Source: Lachnospiraceae bacterium
GTDB lineage: Bacteria; Bacillota; Clostridia; Lachnospirales; Lachnospiraceae
Assembly (NCBI GenBank): GCA_910575075.1
Contig: CAJTCY010000003.1
Span: 162,161 to 226,160 of the forward strand
Direction: 5' to 3'
DNA length: 64,000 nt
Position 1 is the first letter of the stretch. Each line of letters begins with the position of its first letter. The position numbers were made by a program, and so were the translations under genes. Positions 9,665 to 19,003 of this stretch are shown piece after piece. The notes under the pieces were generated by a model. The model saw only the letters and a list, made by a program, of their open reading frames with translations. It was not told the DNA's origin and made no database searches.

Positions 9665-10504
9665 ATGAAAAAAAGATATTTTGTAATTGGTGTTATTATT
9701 GTGGCTGTTGCAACTGCAGGTGTCTGGAGTTTTCCGCTGTGGCATACAGCGTATCTTCTGCAGAATTTGGCAAAGTCGGAGAGTCTGGAGTGTCAGATAC
9801 AAGTGACACTGAATCAGGAAGGATTGTTTAAAGGGCAGAAGCAATTGCTTCATCTCTTGTCCAGAATATTGAAAACAGAAGAAACAGACTGCCTCAACTG
9901 GCAGGCTGTGGGATATACAGCTGGGCGGAAAGGCTATGTGAGGATTTACTGTGATGTACTGCAGGAACCTGTAACAGAGATTTATTTCAGCAAAGATGAC
10001 ACACTGGTAAATGTCAGGATGCTGTATGAAGTTTTACAAAGAAATTTTGTGAAAGAATATCCAATTCTTGGATATATGCTTCCAGAGTGGAAATATGGAA
10101 CTTATATTTCTCTGGATCAGGTTCAGGATATTTTCCAGGTAGACATAAAAGAAATTTTTCAGCAGAATTCTTTCGGGAATTTGACAGGACAAGGTTTTTG
10201 GAAAAGCTTGATACTGCTGAACCGTATGGAACGGCACAGAACGAAAGATGGAGGATGGAAGTTTGAAACTGTCTGGAATGATTATCATACGGTTTTATTA
10301 ATTGAAAGAGAGAAGCAGGAAACAGGCTTTAAGATCGAAGGTACTGACAGAGAAAAAACTCAGAAAATTGCAGAATTTTCTTTTTCTCTTTCTCCAGGAG
10401 AAGAAGAAGCCGTAATTTTTCCAGAATCATTGATGAAGACGGAAGAAATTGCCCAGTTTCAAAAGCTGTGGCAGGCTTTGAGTGAGTTTACAGAAGGGAG
10501 ATAG
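9665..10504 (+). CDS. Uncharacterised membrane-anchored protein
   Basis: I do not recognise this 279-residue protein. It has two basic residues then a hydrophobic segment at about 5-25 (signal anchor or signal peptide without a lipobox), followed by a soluble domain presumably outside the membrane. AAGGAGAA precedes the ATG. The stop lies 5 bp before the TTG start of the FtsW/RodA-type gene, so the pair is one operon. That suggests, without proving, a role near cell-wall synthesis. Confidence 0.7.
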   Translation: MKKRYFVIGVIIVAVATAGVWSFPLWHTAYLLQNLAKSESLECQIQVTLNQEGLFKGQKQLLHLLSRILKTEETDCLNWQAVGYTAGRKGYVRIYCDVLQEPVTEIYFSKDDTLVNVRMLYEVLQRNFVKEYPILGYMLPEWKYGTYISLDQVQDIFQVDIKEIFQQNSFGNLTGQGFWKSLILLNRMERHRTKDGGWKFETVWNDYHTVLLIEREKQETGFKIEGTDREKTQKIAEFSFSLSPGEEEAVIFPESLMKTEEIAQFQKLWQALSEFTEGR

Positions 10505-10509
10505 CAGGT

Positions 10510-11676
10510 TTGGACGAAAGAAAAAAGCCCATAATCGTGAGAAATAATTATATGATGCTGGTAGTGCTCATTTTCTTGTGTGCTTATGGGGCGATAATGG
10601 TATTTTCAGCTACAGCATATCAGTGCAGTATCAGTGAAGAATACAACAACGATTCTTTTTTTCTGTTAAAAAGCCAGGGGAAATTTATGCTGGCAGGGTT
10701 TGCGATTATGCTGCTTGTACAGCGATTCAGTTACCGGCTGCTGAATAATTTCCTCGCAGTGATGCTGTATCTGTCGGGAATTGCATCTATTTTTTTATTG
10801 AAAACTTCTCTTGGCGTGTCTGCCAACGGTGCTACCCGCTGGGTAAAGCTGGGAAATCTTGGGCAGTTTCAGGTAAGTGAATGGGTAAAGATCTGTGTGA
10901 TTGTATTTCTGGCGTATTTGATTGAACAGAACAAGAAACATCTCAGTTCTGTAAAGCTTACCGTATACCTTTGGATTGCAGGCGGAATTCCAGCAGCCCT
11001 GCTGTTTCAGCTCAGCAATGATTTGAGCAGTTCTGCGGTGGTGCTGGGAATATGTTTTGTGATGACCTTTATCAGTACGAAGACAGAAAAACTGCATATA
11101 GCTGTGTTTCTTGCCGTTTTTGCACTGGTGGCAATGTATGTGTGGAGCATTTGGTCAAATATGCCTTCGCCAGAAGAAATAAGTGAAATGCCCTTCCGTG
11201 TAAGGAGAATTGCAGCCTGGCTGGACCCTGACCGTTATGCTGCGACACAGGGATACCAGACTCTTCAGGGACTGTATGCAATAGGGAGAGGCGGGGTATT
11301 CGGCAAAGGACTGGGGGCTTCCATACAGAAGATGGGTCCGATTCCGGAGGCAGAGAATGATATGATTTTTTCGGTAATCTGTGAGGAACTGGGGATTATA
11401 GGGGCGTTAGTATTAATTTATCTGTTCGGCTATCTTCTCTACCAGATCTCCAGAGTTATGATGTCAGCCCCTGACTTGTTTGGAGGAATGTTAAGCCTTG
11501 GAGTGTTTGCTCATCTTACGTTTCAGACTATATTTAACATATGTGTCAATTTGGCAATTCTGCCTAACACGGGCCTGCCGCTGCCTTTTATTTCCTATGG
11601 AGGAACTTCTGTATTTCTCTTGCTGGCAGGAGAGATGGCGATTGTTTTTTCAGTGGAACGCAGAATCGGGCAGTAA
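10510..11676 (+). CDS. FtsW/RodA/SpoVE family (SEDS) glycosyltransferase
   Basis: A SEDS protein that polymerises lipid II into glycan strands with a partner class B PBP. Start is TTG 10510, with AGGGAG 9 nt upstream. The 388 residues form about ten TM segments. Family motifs include the NGATRWVKLG segment near residue 105 and the C-terminal signature NTGLPLPFISYGGTS near 355. Whether it serves division, elongation or sporulation cannot be told from sequence, since no PBP or mur gene is adjacent; the usual size of all three groups fits. It is cotranscribed with the unknown membrane-anchored protein upstream. Confidence 0.93.
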   Translation: MDERKKPIIVRNNYMMLVVLIFLCAYGAIMVFSATAYQCSISEEYNNDSFFLLKSQGKFMLAGFAIMLLVQRFSYRLLNNFLAVMLYLSGIASIFLLKTSLGVSANGATRWVKLGNLGQFQVSEWVKICVIVFLAYLIEQNKKHLSSVKLTVYLWIAGGIPAALLFQLSNDLSSSAVVLGICFVMTFISTKTEKLHIAVFLAVFALVAMYVWSIWSNMPSPEEISEMPFRVRRIAAWLDPDRYAATQGYQTLQGLYAIGRGGVFGKGLGASIQKMGPIPEAENDMIFSVICEELGIIGALVLIYLFGYLLYQISRVMMSAPDLFGGMLSLGVFAHLTFQTIFNICVNLAILPNTGLPLPFISYGGTSVFLLLAGEMAIVFSVERRIGQ

Positions 11677-11713
11677 GGCGGTATCTGAAATGGATCTTTA
11701 GGAACCTTCGGGA

Positions 11714-11745
11714 GCTGCTGTGCGAATCTAATGCAGCAGCCCTTT
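11714..11745 (+). terminator. Intrinsic terminator after the SEDS gene
   Basis: GCTGCTG (11714-11720) pairs with CAGCAGC (11734-11740) and is followed by CCTTTTT. Confidence 0.75.
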
Positions 11746-11760
11746 TTGTTCTTATCAAAC

Positions 11761-11893
11761 TTCTATTAAAAAATTTAAAATTCTATTATAAAGTTCAAAA
11801 TTCTATTATAAAGTTCAAAATTCTATTATAATACTCAAATTTTCATCACAATACTCAAATTTCCATCACAATACTCAAATTTTCATCACAATT
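11761..11893. repeat. 20-bp tandem repeat, about 6.6 units
   Basis: Units begin exactly every 20 bp at 11761, 11781, 11801, 11821, 11841, 11861 and 11881 (partial). Units 2 and 3 are identical (TTCTATTATAAAGTTCAAAA). Unit 4 is a transition form and units 5-7 follow TTTCATCACAATACTCAAAT. The block is extremely A+T-rich and ends just before the acyl-ligase promoter region. The near two-helical-turn period would place bound proteins on one DNA face. Possible roles are an array of regulator sites or intrinsic curvature. Confidence 0.95.
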
Positions 11894-11921
11894 GGCTGTT
11901 AAAGTAGGGAACTGGTTATAT
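11892..11921 (+). promoter_or_regulatory. Weak promoter candidate
   Basis: TTGGCT (11892-11897), an 18-bp spacer and TTATAT (11916-11921), directly after the tandem repeats and 38 bp before the acyl-ligase start. The match is only moderate. Confidence 0.35.
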
Positions 11922-11959
11922 TATTTTTTTCGACAATCAGAAAATAAAGAGGTAATGAT

Positions 11960-13441
11960 ATGTTTGAGTCAATTGTGGAAGTGGTGGCAAATCATGCAGC
12001 TAAAAATCCGGACAGGCTCTGTGTGGCAGATAAATCAGGTGCGAGTACGTATGGAGACATCTGGAGGCAGGCAAAGATAGCAGCGCAGAAATTAGAGGCA
12101 TTAAATATAAAGAAAAAAGACTGTGTGATGGTTGAATGTACTCAGGATGCAGAGTTTCTTATATGTGACCTGGCATGTGAGCTGGCAGGTGCCGTTTTTG
12201 TACCAGTAGAACACAGGGCGTCAGAAGACCGGGTGAAGACAATTCTGGAAGAAACAGAGGCGAGGATTTTTTTATGCAGCAGCAGATATGAGGTGCCTGT
12301 TGCCATGATGGCGGCAAAATCCCTGCTGGAAGATCAGGAAGATGCACAGACGGCAGAGATTGGTTTGGAGAAACTGGTTTTTCCGAAAGCAGAGGAAACA
12401 GCTGAGATCTTATATACGACTGGAACAACCGGAACCTCAAAAGGAATTGAGGTGACACATGGCAATAATATTGCTCTCGCTGAAAATGTAAAATTTGGAA
12501 CGGAGATGAAAGAGGACAATATTGAATTGATACCGCTGCCTCTGAGTCATTCGCATGGACTGAGGTGCTGCTATGCGAACCTTCTCAATGGAAGCGCTGT
12601 GGCATTGATCGAAGGCGTATCGTGGGCGAAACGTGTGTTTCGATTGATTGAAAAGTATAAGGTGACAGCAATGGATATATCTCCAAGTGCTTTGACAGTT
12701 CTTCATAAACTTGCAGGAGAGAAATTGTCAGAGATCAGCGGTCAGATTGATTATATTCAGGTGGGAACGGAAGCACTGCCGGAGGATGTGAAAGAGATAT
12801 TGATATCTTATTTCCCATCAGCACGCCTGTATAATTTTTATGGTTCTACAGAATCAGGAAGAACCTGCGTGCTGGATTTCAACAAGGACAGAGGCAGGAA
12901 AGGGTGTATCGGAAAACCCACAAAGAATGCATCGTTTCTTGTTACTGATGAGAAAAGAGAACCCATTGAGTCGTCTGCTGAGAACATGGGACTGCTTGCG
13001 ACAGCAGGCGCCATGAATATGAAAGGCTATTGGAAACAGCCAGAGCTGACAGATAAGATTATGCAGAACGGCTATATTTATACAAATGACCTAGGATATA
13101 TTGATGAAGACGGCTATGTGTATATGCAGGGAAGAAAAGATGATATCATCAATTATAAGGGAATTAAGATCGCGCCTCAGGAAATAGAAGAGAGCGTCAG
13201 GAAATATGAAAAAATTGCGGACTGTGCCTGCGTACCGAAAGAGGATAAACTTTCAGGACAGGTGCCTAAATTGTATGTTGTATTGAATGACAAAGAGAAT
13301 TTTCAGAAAAAGGAATTATTTGACTTTTTGAAGAAATATATTGATGCTAATAAAATGCCCAAGGAAATAGAGGTTATAGATGAAATTCCACGCACCTACA
13401 ACGGGAAGATTCACAGGATGAAGCTGATAGAAAGAGAATAA
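11960..13441 (+). CDS. Acyl-adenylate / acyl-CoA ligase family enzyme
   Basis: An ANL-superfamily enzyme that activates a carboxylic acid with ATP, usually then forming a CoA thioester. It has the nucleotide-binding loop YTTGTTGTSKGIEVTH near residue 152, YGSTESG near 294, and a C-terminal lid with GRKDDIINYKGIKIAPQEIE near 395 and the catalytic-lysine region PRTYNGKIHRMKL. At 493 residues it is of normal length. It leads an operon with a sulfonate/nitrate-type ABC importer (56-bp gap), which suggests that the imported compound or a derivative is its substrate. The substrate itself cannot be named. Confidence 0.9.
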   Translation: MFESIVEVVANHAAKNPDRLCVADKSGASTYGDIWRQAKIAAQKLEALNIKKKDCVMVECTQDAEFLICDLACELAGAVFVPVEHRASEDRVKTILEETEARIFLCSSRYEVPVAMMAAKSLLEDQEDAQTAEIGLEKLVFPKAEETAEILYTTGTTGTSKGIEVTHGNNIALAENVKFGTEMKEDNIELIPLPLSHSHGLRCCYANLLNGSAVALIEGVSWAKRVFRLIEKYKVTAMDISPSALTVLHKLAGEKLSEISGQIDYIQVGTEALPEDVKEILISYFPSARLYNFYGSTESGRTCVLDFNKDRGRKGCIGKPTKNASFLVTDEKREPIESSAENMGLLATAGAMNMKGYWKQPELTDKIMQNGYIYTNDLGYIDEDGYVYMQGRKDDIINYKGIKIAPQEIEESVRKYEKIADCACVPKEDKLSGQVPKLYVVLNDKENFQKKELFDFLKKYIDANKMPKEIEVIDEIPRTYNGKIHRMKLIERE

Positions 13442-13497
13442 TCGTCAACCATGTTAACAGATCTGAATTCATTAAGAAAGCAAAGAAAGGGGAACAT

Positions 13498-14526
13498 ATG
13501 AAGAACAAAATTTTAAAAACAATGGCAGTGTGTATGATGGCAGTTTTGCTGGCAGGATGCGGGAGCAGCGATCAGGCCAAGGAGACGTCGGGCGGACAGA
13601 AAGAAGCAGGACAGGAGCAAAATGCAGATGGGGAAGCAGCCACATTAAATCTTGCATATCAGTATGGTGTGGCATATGCGCCTTTAAGCATTGTGAAGGA
13701 ACAGGAACTGATTGAAAAAGCATATGAAGAAGCGACAGGAAAGAAAGTTACAGTCACATGGAATCAGATGAGTTCTGGCGCTGATATAAATACGGGGATA
13801 TCTGCTGGAAGCATAGACGCAGGATTTATGGGTGCGGCGCCAGCGATTACCGGAGTTACAAAAGGTGTGGGTTATAAGATTTTTACAAATTTGTCCGGGC
13901 AGGAACATGGTCTTATGACAAATGATGCGAATATTAAATCTTTTGACGACCTGATTGGAAGCAGCAATCAGATTGCCCTTGTAAATATAGGTTCTATTCA
14001 GCATATTTTACTGGCAATGGCATTGGAGAACGCAGGGTATGATCCTCATGCACTGGATGCCAATATTGTTGCAATGGCACATCCGGACGGAATGGCAGCT
14101 CTGGAGAGTGGAAACGCGTCTTGCCACCTTACTTCTAATCCATATATTTTCAAAGAGCGGCAGGAAGAGAATCTTCATGAAATTATGGATGTTACGCAGG
14201 CATGGGGTATTGATGATTCCTTTATTGTAGGAGTGGCGTCAGAAACGATGCACGATAATGATCCTGATTTATATCAGGCATTGTGCAGTGCAATTGAGAA
14301 AGCCGTAAATTATATCAATGACAATCAGGAAGAAGCAGCAAAAATCACATGTGAATTTGATGGTAACAGTGAACAGGAAGAACTCGAGTATATCCAGAAG
14401 AGCAAATATACCATTGAGACAAGCAATCTGTTTGAACTGGCGTCCTTTATGGCACGGACAGAATTTATCGAGTCTGCACCGGAGTCCTATGAAGCTCTGG
14501 TATTTGACAATGTTTCCGGCAACTAG
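13498..14526 (+). CDS. ABC importer substrate-binding lipoprotein, SsuA/TauA/NrtA-like
   Basis: The extracellular solute-binding subunit, anchored by a lipid on Cys21 (lipobox LAGC after a basic start and hydrophobic core). A Gly/Gln/Glu-rich linker precedes the binding domain. The fold type (NMT1/SsuA-like) is judged from motifs such as YAPLSIVKE near residue 60, ISAGSIDAGFMGAAPAI near 101, and the neighbours. Members bind sulfonates, taurine, nitrate, bicarbonate or thiamine precursors, so the ligand is open. GGGGAAC lies before the ATG. It is followed by the permease and ATPase of the same importer. Confidence 0.9.
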   Translation: MKNKILKTMAVCMMAVLLAGCGSSDQAKETSGGQKEAGQEQNADGEAATLNLAYQYGVAYAPLSIVKEQELIEKAYEEATGKKVTVTWNQMSSGADINTGISAGSIDAGFMGAAPAITGVTKGVGYKIFTNLSGQEHGLMTNDANIKSFDDLIGSSNQIALVNIGSIQHILLAMALENAGYDPHALDANIVAMAHPDGMAALESGNASCHLTSNPYIFKERQEENLHEIMDVTQAWGIDDSFIVGVASETMHDNDPDLYQALCSAIEKAVNYINDNQEEAAKITCEFDGNSEQEELEYIQKSKYTIETSNLFELASFMARTEFIESAPESYEALVFDNVSGN

Positions 14527-14540
14527 GGGAGAGAATTTTT

Positions 14541-15347
14541 ATGAATGATAAGAATAGGCAGATACATGCTTTCGCTGCAAGAGCAGTCTTTGTGATTGTG
14601 CTGTTACTCATCTGGGAATATGTTGCCAAATCAGGGATGATGGGAGAAAAATCAGAATTGATTTTTCCTTCCCTGGAGGCAATCGGAGATGCGTTTATCA
14701 GAAATTTCATTCAGGGATATGCCGGCATATCCCTGTGGGTATACATAGGCAACTCCATGAAGCTTCTTTTAGAAGGGCTTTTGATTGGGGTTGTCCTGGC
14801 ATTTTTACTGTCAGGCTTATCCATGGTAAGCAAAATATTTTATGACATTTGTAATCTGGTAATTTCGGTATTTGATCTGCTGCCAGGTGTTGCACTGCTT
14901 CCGGTGGTGATTATTATATTCGGTGTAAAACCAGGTGTTATTGTATTTCTTGTGGTTCATGCGGTGCTGTGGCCTATGTCAAGAAATGTGCTGGACGGTT
15001 TTCTTGCTGTTCCGCAAATTTATGTGGAAGCAGGGATGAATATGGGATTGAAAGGCGCTTCCTTGTTGTGGGGGGTCTATTTTCCGGCAGCAACTTCCTA
15101 TATCGTATCAGGACTTAAAGTTGGATGGGCAAGGGCATGGAGAGGTCTGCTCAGTGCAGAAATGATTTTCGGTGTTGCATCCTGCCCAGGAATCGGACTG
15201 TTTATCAATCAGATGCGCACAAATATGAACAATGCAGAAATGTACGCCACACTGGTTGTGATTATTATGATCGGTTTGGTGGTACAGTATGGGGTGCTTT
15301 CACCTATCGAAAAATGCACAGTGAAAAAATGGGGAATGTCGAGATGA
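14541..15347 (+). CDS. ABC importer permease, SsuC/TauC-like
   Basis: The inner-membrane channel subunit, 268 residues with about six TM segments. The BPD_transp_1 coupling region lies around residues 150-180 ([20 protein letters not shown]), where the EAA-type loop contacts the ATPase. It starts 14 bp after the binding protein and overlaps the ATPase start by 4 bp (ATGA at 15344-15347), so stoichiometric translation is likely. Confidence 0.93.
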   Translation: MNDKNRQIHAFAARAVFVIVLLLIWEYVAKSGMMGEKSELIFPSLEAIGDAFIRNFIQGYAGISLWVYIGNSMKLLLEGLLIGVVLAFLLSGLSMVSKIFYDICNLVISVFDLLPGVALLPVVIIIFGVKPGVIVFLVVHAVLWPMSRNVLDGFLAVPQIYVEAGMNMGLKGASLLWGVYFPAATSYIVSGLKVGWARAWRGLLSAEMIFGVASCPGIGLFINQMRTNMNNAEMYATLVVIIMIGLVVQYGVLSPIEKCTVKKWGMSR

Positions 15348-16105
15348 CAAAAGAGAAGAATTATATTTTAGAGGTTAATAATTTATCAAAGATTTTTGAT
15401 GCAGATACAGAACAAGAGAAGGACGTTTTAAAAGATGTAAGCCTGAAAGTGGACAGAAATGAATTTTTGTGCATGTTAGGGCCGTCCGGCTGCGGCAAAA
15501 CCACGCTGCTTCGCTGCATTGCAGGATTTGAAAGCTATAAGGGCAGCGTGACGGTAAACGGAGTAGAGCGGACAAAGCCTGGAACGGACCGTATTATGGT
15601 TTTCCAGGATTTTAATCAGCTTTTTCCCTGGAAGACAGTGGAAAAGAATATACAATATCCATTAAAACTGCAGGGAATTCGTGATAAGCAAGAGTTAAAG
15701 CAGAGAACGGAAGAAGTACTGCAGAAGGTAAAATTATCGGGGCAGGAGAAATATTATCCTTATCAGCTGTCTGGCGGTATGAAACAGAGGGTTGCAATTG
15801 CCAAAGCTCTTGCCTTGAAGCCAGAAATAATATTGATGGATGAACCTTTTGCCGCACTGGATGCTATGACCAGAAACGAGCTGCAGAGCGAGCTTCTGCG
15901 CATATCCATGGAGGAGAAGTGTACGTTTATTTTTATTACCCACAATATTCAGGAGGCAATTGTACTGGGAACCAGAATTGTTGTTCTGGCGGAAGGAGGC
16001 AGGATTGTTGTGGATGAGAAAAATGCCATTGCAAGACCTGTTACGCCGGCCTCGGAGGGATACGGGGAAACATGGGAGCGGCTGCACAGCGCGCTGTATC
16101 AGTAG
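15344..16105 (+). CDS. ABC importer ATPase, SsuB/TauB-like
   Basis: Start ATG 15344 overlaps the permease stop; the longer upstream frame lies inside the permease and is not used. The 253 residues contain Walker [10 protein letters not shown] near 47, Q-loop [11 protein letters not shown], signature LSGGMKQR near 143, Walker [13 protein letters not shown] near 163 and H-loop ITHN near 197. This set is typical of the nitrate/sulfonate/taurine subfamily. It is last in the ligase-importer operon, and no clear intrinsic terminator follows. Confidence 0.95.
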   Translation: MTKEKNYILEVNNLSKIFDADTEQEKDVLKDVSLKVDRNEFLCMLGPSGCGKTTLLRCIAGFESYKGSVTVNGVERTKPGTDRIMVFQDFNQLFPWKTVEKNIQYPLKLQGIRDKQELKQRTEEVLQKVKLSGQEKYYPYQLSGGMKQRVAIAKALALKPEIILMDEPFAALDAMTRNELQSELLRISMEEKCTFIFITHNIQEAIVLGTRIVVLAEGGRIVVDEKNAIARPVTPASEGYGETWERLHSALYQ

Positions 16106-16125
16106 TTAGAAACAAACAGATAAAA

Positions 16126-16190
16126 GTGTTTCCATCACTTTGTGCTGGAAACCTTTTGGTACTATAAAATCAAAATATGGGGAAACTCAA
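16126..16190. repeat. GTTTCC dispersed element, half copy A
   Basis: It begins GTGTTTCC and ends GGGGAAACTC, which gives imperfect inverted ends. AGATAAAA occurs on both sides (16118-16125 and 16192-16199). Its inner sequence (TGTGCTGGAAACCTTTTG) is nearly identical to the reverse complement of 41581-41640. Confidence 0.75.
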
Positions 16191-16202
16191 AAGATAAAAT
16201 TC

Positions 16203-16231
16203 TTGTAAATTATCTTTATATGTGCTAAATT
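16203..16231 (+). promoter_or_regulatory. Candidate promoter of the pantothenate operon
   Basis: TTGTAA (16203-16208), a 17-bp spacer and TAAATT (16226-16231), about 80 bp before the first pan gene. Confidence 0.4.
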
Positions 16232-16313
16232 ATTAACGAACGGTATTCTGGAAAGAAACTGTATCGGTTGATAAATGACATATGCCTTTCCATTTTAAAG
16301 GATGGAGGCGGTT

Positions 16314-17189
16314 ATGAAGATTGGAATTATAGGTGCCGGAAAAGTTGGGACTACAATGGGGAAATACATTGCAGACCATGGCGGAACTGTAATTGGATTC
16401 TGTTCAAGAACCGAAAGCAGCGGGCAGGAGGCGGCACAATTTACAGGTACAAAGTATTTTAGAGCATTAGATTCACTGCTTGAAGGAAGCGATACCCTTT
16501 TTATTACTACCACAGACGGAGCAATTAAAACTGTATGGGATTGTATTACTACAAGAAATGTGAAAGGAAAAGTCATTTGCCATTTTAGCGGCTCTTTATC
16601 AAGTGATATTTTTTCAGACTGGAAAGAGACAGGCGCGGAAGTCTGTTCTATCCATCCAATTTACGCGTTCAGTAATAAATTCACAGCTTATAAAAATTTA
16701 ACAACAGCAAAATTTGCCGTGGAGGGAAGCCGCAGAGCTCTGGAACATATGCAGGCTTTATTTGCGTTGCTGCCCAATGAGGTAGTGCAGATTCCCACAG
16801 AACAAAAAGCAAAATACCATGCGGCTGCAAGCCTTGCCAGCAACCATGTGACAGGGCTTATTTATCTTGCAGTGGAGCTGCTTAAAGAATCTGGCATTCA
16901 GGAACAGGCAGCGTATGGTCTTATAAAGCCTTTGGTAGAAAAGAATGTAGAAGCAGTATTTTCACAGGGTGCGGGTCCTGACGGAGGGGCCTTTGCGGGC
17001 TGCTCACAAACGCTTACCGGACCAATTGAGCGCAATGATATTTGGACAGTGGAGCAGCATTTACATAAGCTGGAAAGACCTGAATGGGAGGCGGTGTATC
17101 GTGCCGTTGGAATTCAGGTGACGGAAGCTGCCATGAAAAAGCATCCAGAACGCAGTTACGAGAAAATGAAACAGATATTGGCGCAGTAA
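16314..17189 (+). CDS. panG: Rossmann/DUF2520 oxidoreductase, probable PanG-type ketopantoate reductase
   Basis: Start at 16314, 5 nt after GGAGG (16304-16308). The 291 residues have an N-terminal NAD(P)-binding loop GIIGAGKVGTTMGKY and a C-terminal DUF2520 helical domain. Ketopantoate reduction is the step between PanB and PanC, and no panE-type gene is present here. PanG, described in Francisella and noted in some Firmicutes beside panBCD, is of this type. The position directly before panB makes this the likely missing step. The assignment rests on family and context, not on a substrate motif. Confidence 0.75.
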   Translation: MKIGIIGAGKVGTTMGKYIADHGGTVIGFCSRTESSGQEAAQFTGTKYFRALDSLLEGSDTLFITTTDGAIKTVWDCITTRNVKGKVICHFSGSLSSDIFSDWKETGAEVCSIHPIYAFSNKFTAYKNLTTAKFAVEGSRRALEHMQALFALLPNEVVQIPTEQKAKYHAAASLASNHVTGLIYLAVELLKESGIQEQAAYGLIKPLVEKNVEAVFSQGAGPDGGAFAGCSQTLTGPIERNDIWTVEQHLHKLERPEWEAVYRAVGIQVTEAAMKKHPERSYEKMKQILAQ

Positions 17190-17210
17190 ATGGGCCGGAA
17201 AGGTGGTTTA

Positions 17211-18038
17211 ATGAAGAATACAGTTATTACAATTCAGCAGGCAAAGGAGCGGGGAGAAAAAATTACCATGCTCACTGCTTATGATTATTCTATGGCGAAG
17301 CTGATAGACCAGGCAGGAGTTAATATGATTCTGGTAGGAGATTCTCTGGGCATGGTGATGCTTGGATATGAAGATACCCTGTCTGTGACTATGGAGGATA
17401 TGATTCATCATACAAGGGCGGTTGCAAGAGGTGTAAAAGATACCATGGTAGTTGCAGATATGCCTTTTATGTCTTATCAGACGTCCGTTTATGACGCTGT
17501 CTGCAATGCAGGACGGCTGATGAAGGAAGGCAGGGCAAACGCCGTGAAACTGGAAGGGGGAAGAGAATTTGCAGAACATATCCGTGCCATTACCGCAGCA
17601 TCTGTCCCGGTGGTGGCGCATCTTGGACTGACGCCTCAGTCTCTCAATGCCTTTGGAGGCTTTAAGGTTCAGGGGAAGACAGAAGAGGCCGCGCGCAAAC
17701 TTTTAGAAGATGCCAGAGCAGTTGAAGCTGCGGGAGCGGTGGCAGCAGTGTTGGAGTGTGTTCCTGCAAAGCTTGCAAAGGTTGTGACAGAACAGCTTCA
17801 CATTCCCACGATAGGAATAGGAGCTGGGGCAGGATGTGACGGACAGGTTCTGGTATATCAGGATATGCTCGCCATGTTTGGGGATTTCAAACCTAAATTT
17901 GTGAAACAGTTTGGGGAGATTGGCACGATGATGAAAGAGGCTTTTCAGAGATATATTGAAGAAGTGAAGTCTGGAGTATTCCCGGCAGAAGAACACACTT
18001 TTAAAATAGATGATGAGATTATTGAGAAATTATATTAA
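17211..18038 (+). CDS. panB: 3-methyl-2-oxobutanoate hydroxymethyltransferase
   Basis: Transfers a hydroxymethyl group from methylene-THF to ketoisovalerate, the first committed step to pantothenate. Start ATG 17211 follows AAGGTGG; the upstream in-frame ATG at 17190 overlaps the end of panG and has no RBS. The 275 residues carry [17 protein letters not shown], the Mg-site stretch [16 protein letters not shown] and HLGLTPQS. The last codons and stop form the left target duplication of a palindromic element. Confidence 0.97.
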   Translation: MKNTVITIQQAKERGEKITMLTAYDYSMAKLIDQAGVNMILVGDSLGMVMLGYEDTLSVTMEDMIHHTRAVARGVKDTMVVADMPFMSYQTSVYDAVCNAGRLMKEGRANAVKLEGGREFAEHIRAITAASVPVVAHLGLTPQSLNAFGGFKVQGKTEEAARKLLEDARAVEAAGAVAAVLECVPAKLAKVVTEQLHIPTIGIGAGAGCDGQVLVYQDMLAMFGDFKPKFVKQFGEIGTMMKEAFQRYIEEVKSGVFPAEEHTFKIDDEIIEKLY

Positions 18039-18104
18039 AAGGCAATTGCGAAACTATGAAATTCTCAAGACTATTGAGTTTCGCAATTACCTAAATTATA
18101 TTAA
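18027..18104. mobile_element. 54-bp palindromic MITE-like element with 12-bp target duplication
   Basis: The element is 18039-18092, with arms AATTGCGAAACT and AGTTTCGCAATT. AAATTATATTAA flanks it exactly on both sides (18027-18038 and 18093-18104); the left copy includes the panB stop codon. It lies inside the pan operon and would form a hairpin in the mRNA between panB and panC. Confidence 0.9.
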
Positions 18105-18119
18105 TGCGGGAGGAAAGGC

Positions 18120-18971
18120 ATGCAGATTATAAAAAATATAGAAGAATTACGCTCCATAATCAGAGAGTGGAGAAAAGAGGGATTCAGCGTGGGGCTGGTG
18201 CCCACCATGGGATATCTTCATGAGGGACACAAAAGCCTGATAGTGAAAGCCGTTAGTGAAAATGACCGGGTGGTAGTCAGTGATTTTGTAAATCCGACCC
18301 AGTTTGGGGTAAACGAAGATCTTTCCAGTTATCCCAGGGATATTGACAGGGATGCTGCGCTCTGCCAAAAAGCAGGTGCATCTTTGATTTTCCATCCGGA
18401 GCCGGAGGAAATGTATTTTAAGGACAACTGCACATTTGTGGATATGGACAGTCTTACCAAAGGATTGTGCGGCAGGACCAGGCCTACGCATTTCAGAGGA
18501 GTCTGCACAGTGGTTTCCAAGCTTTTCCATATTGTGACGCCAGACAGGGCATACTTTGGGGAAAAAGATGCTCAGCAGCTTGCTGTCATCCGCCGCATGG
18601 TGCGGGATTTAAATTTTGCAATTACCATTGTAGGCTGTCCTATTGTCAGAGAGCCAGACGGGCTTGCCATGAGTTCCCGAAATACCTATTTGAACAAAGA
18701 AGAACGTAAAGCAGCGCTGATTCTTCATAAATCCCTGGTTATCGGAGAAGAGATGATGAAGGCAGGAGAGCGTGATGCGGCAGCTGTGAAAGAAGCGATT
18801 ACGGCAAATATAGAATCTGAGCCTCTTGCCAGAATTGATTATGTGGAGATTGTAGATGCTGAAACATTGGAAAATACAGCAAGGATTGAGAGATCTGTGC
18901 TTACGGCTGCGGCAGTATACATTGGCAGTACCAGGCTGATTGACAATTTTACCTTTCAGCCACAGGGATAA
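18120..18971 (+). CDS. panC: Pantothenate synthetase
   Basis: Joins pantoate and beta-alanine with ATP. The 283 residues have the ATP-binding motif VPTMGYLHEGHKSL near 26, the GEKDAQQLAVIRRMV region near 148, and AMSSRNTYL near 186, all typical of the family. GGGAGG lies just before the ATG. It is separated from panB only by the inserted palindromic element, and panD follows after 32 bp. Confidence 0.98.
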   Translation: MQIIKNIEELRSIIREWRKEGFSVGLVPTMGYLHEGHKSLIVKAVSENDRVVVSDFVNPTQFGVNEDLSSYPRDIDRDAALCQKAGASLIFHPEPEEMYFKDNCTFVDMDSLTKGLCGRTRPTHFRGVCTVVSKLFHIVTPDRAYFGEKDAQQLAVIRRMVRDLNFAITIVGCPIVREPDGLAMSSRNTYLNKEERKAALILHKSLVIGEEMMKAGERDAAAVKEAITANIESEPLARIDYVEIVDAETLENTARIERSVLTAAAVYIGSTRLIDNFTFQPQG

Positions 18972-19003
18972 GCGGCTGTTAGCAAGCGGAAAGGAGTACA
19001 GGC

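Noticed and set aside
11761..11893. CRISPR-like array
   Set aside because: The repeats are directly adjacent with no spacers, are not palindromic, and no cas genes are in the window.
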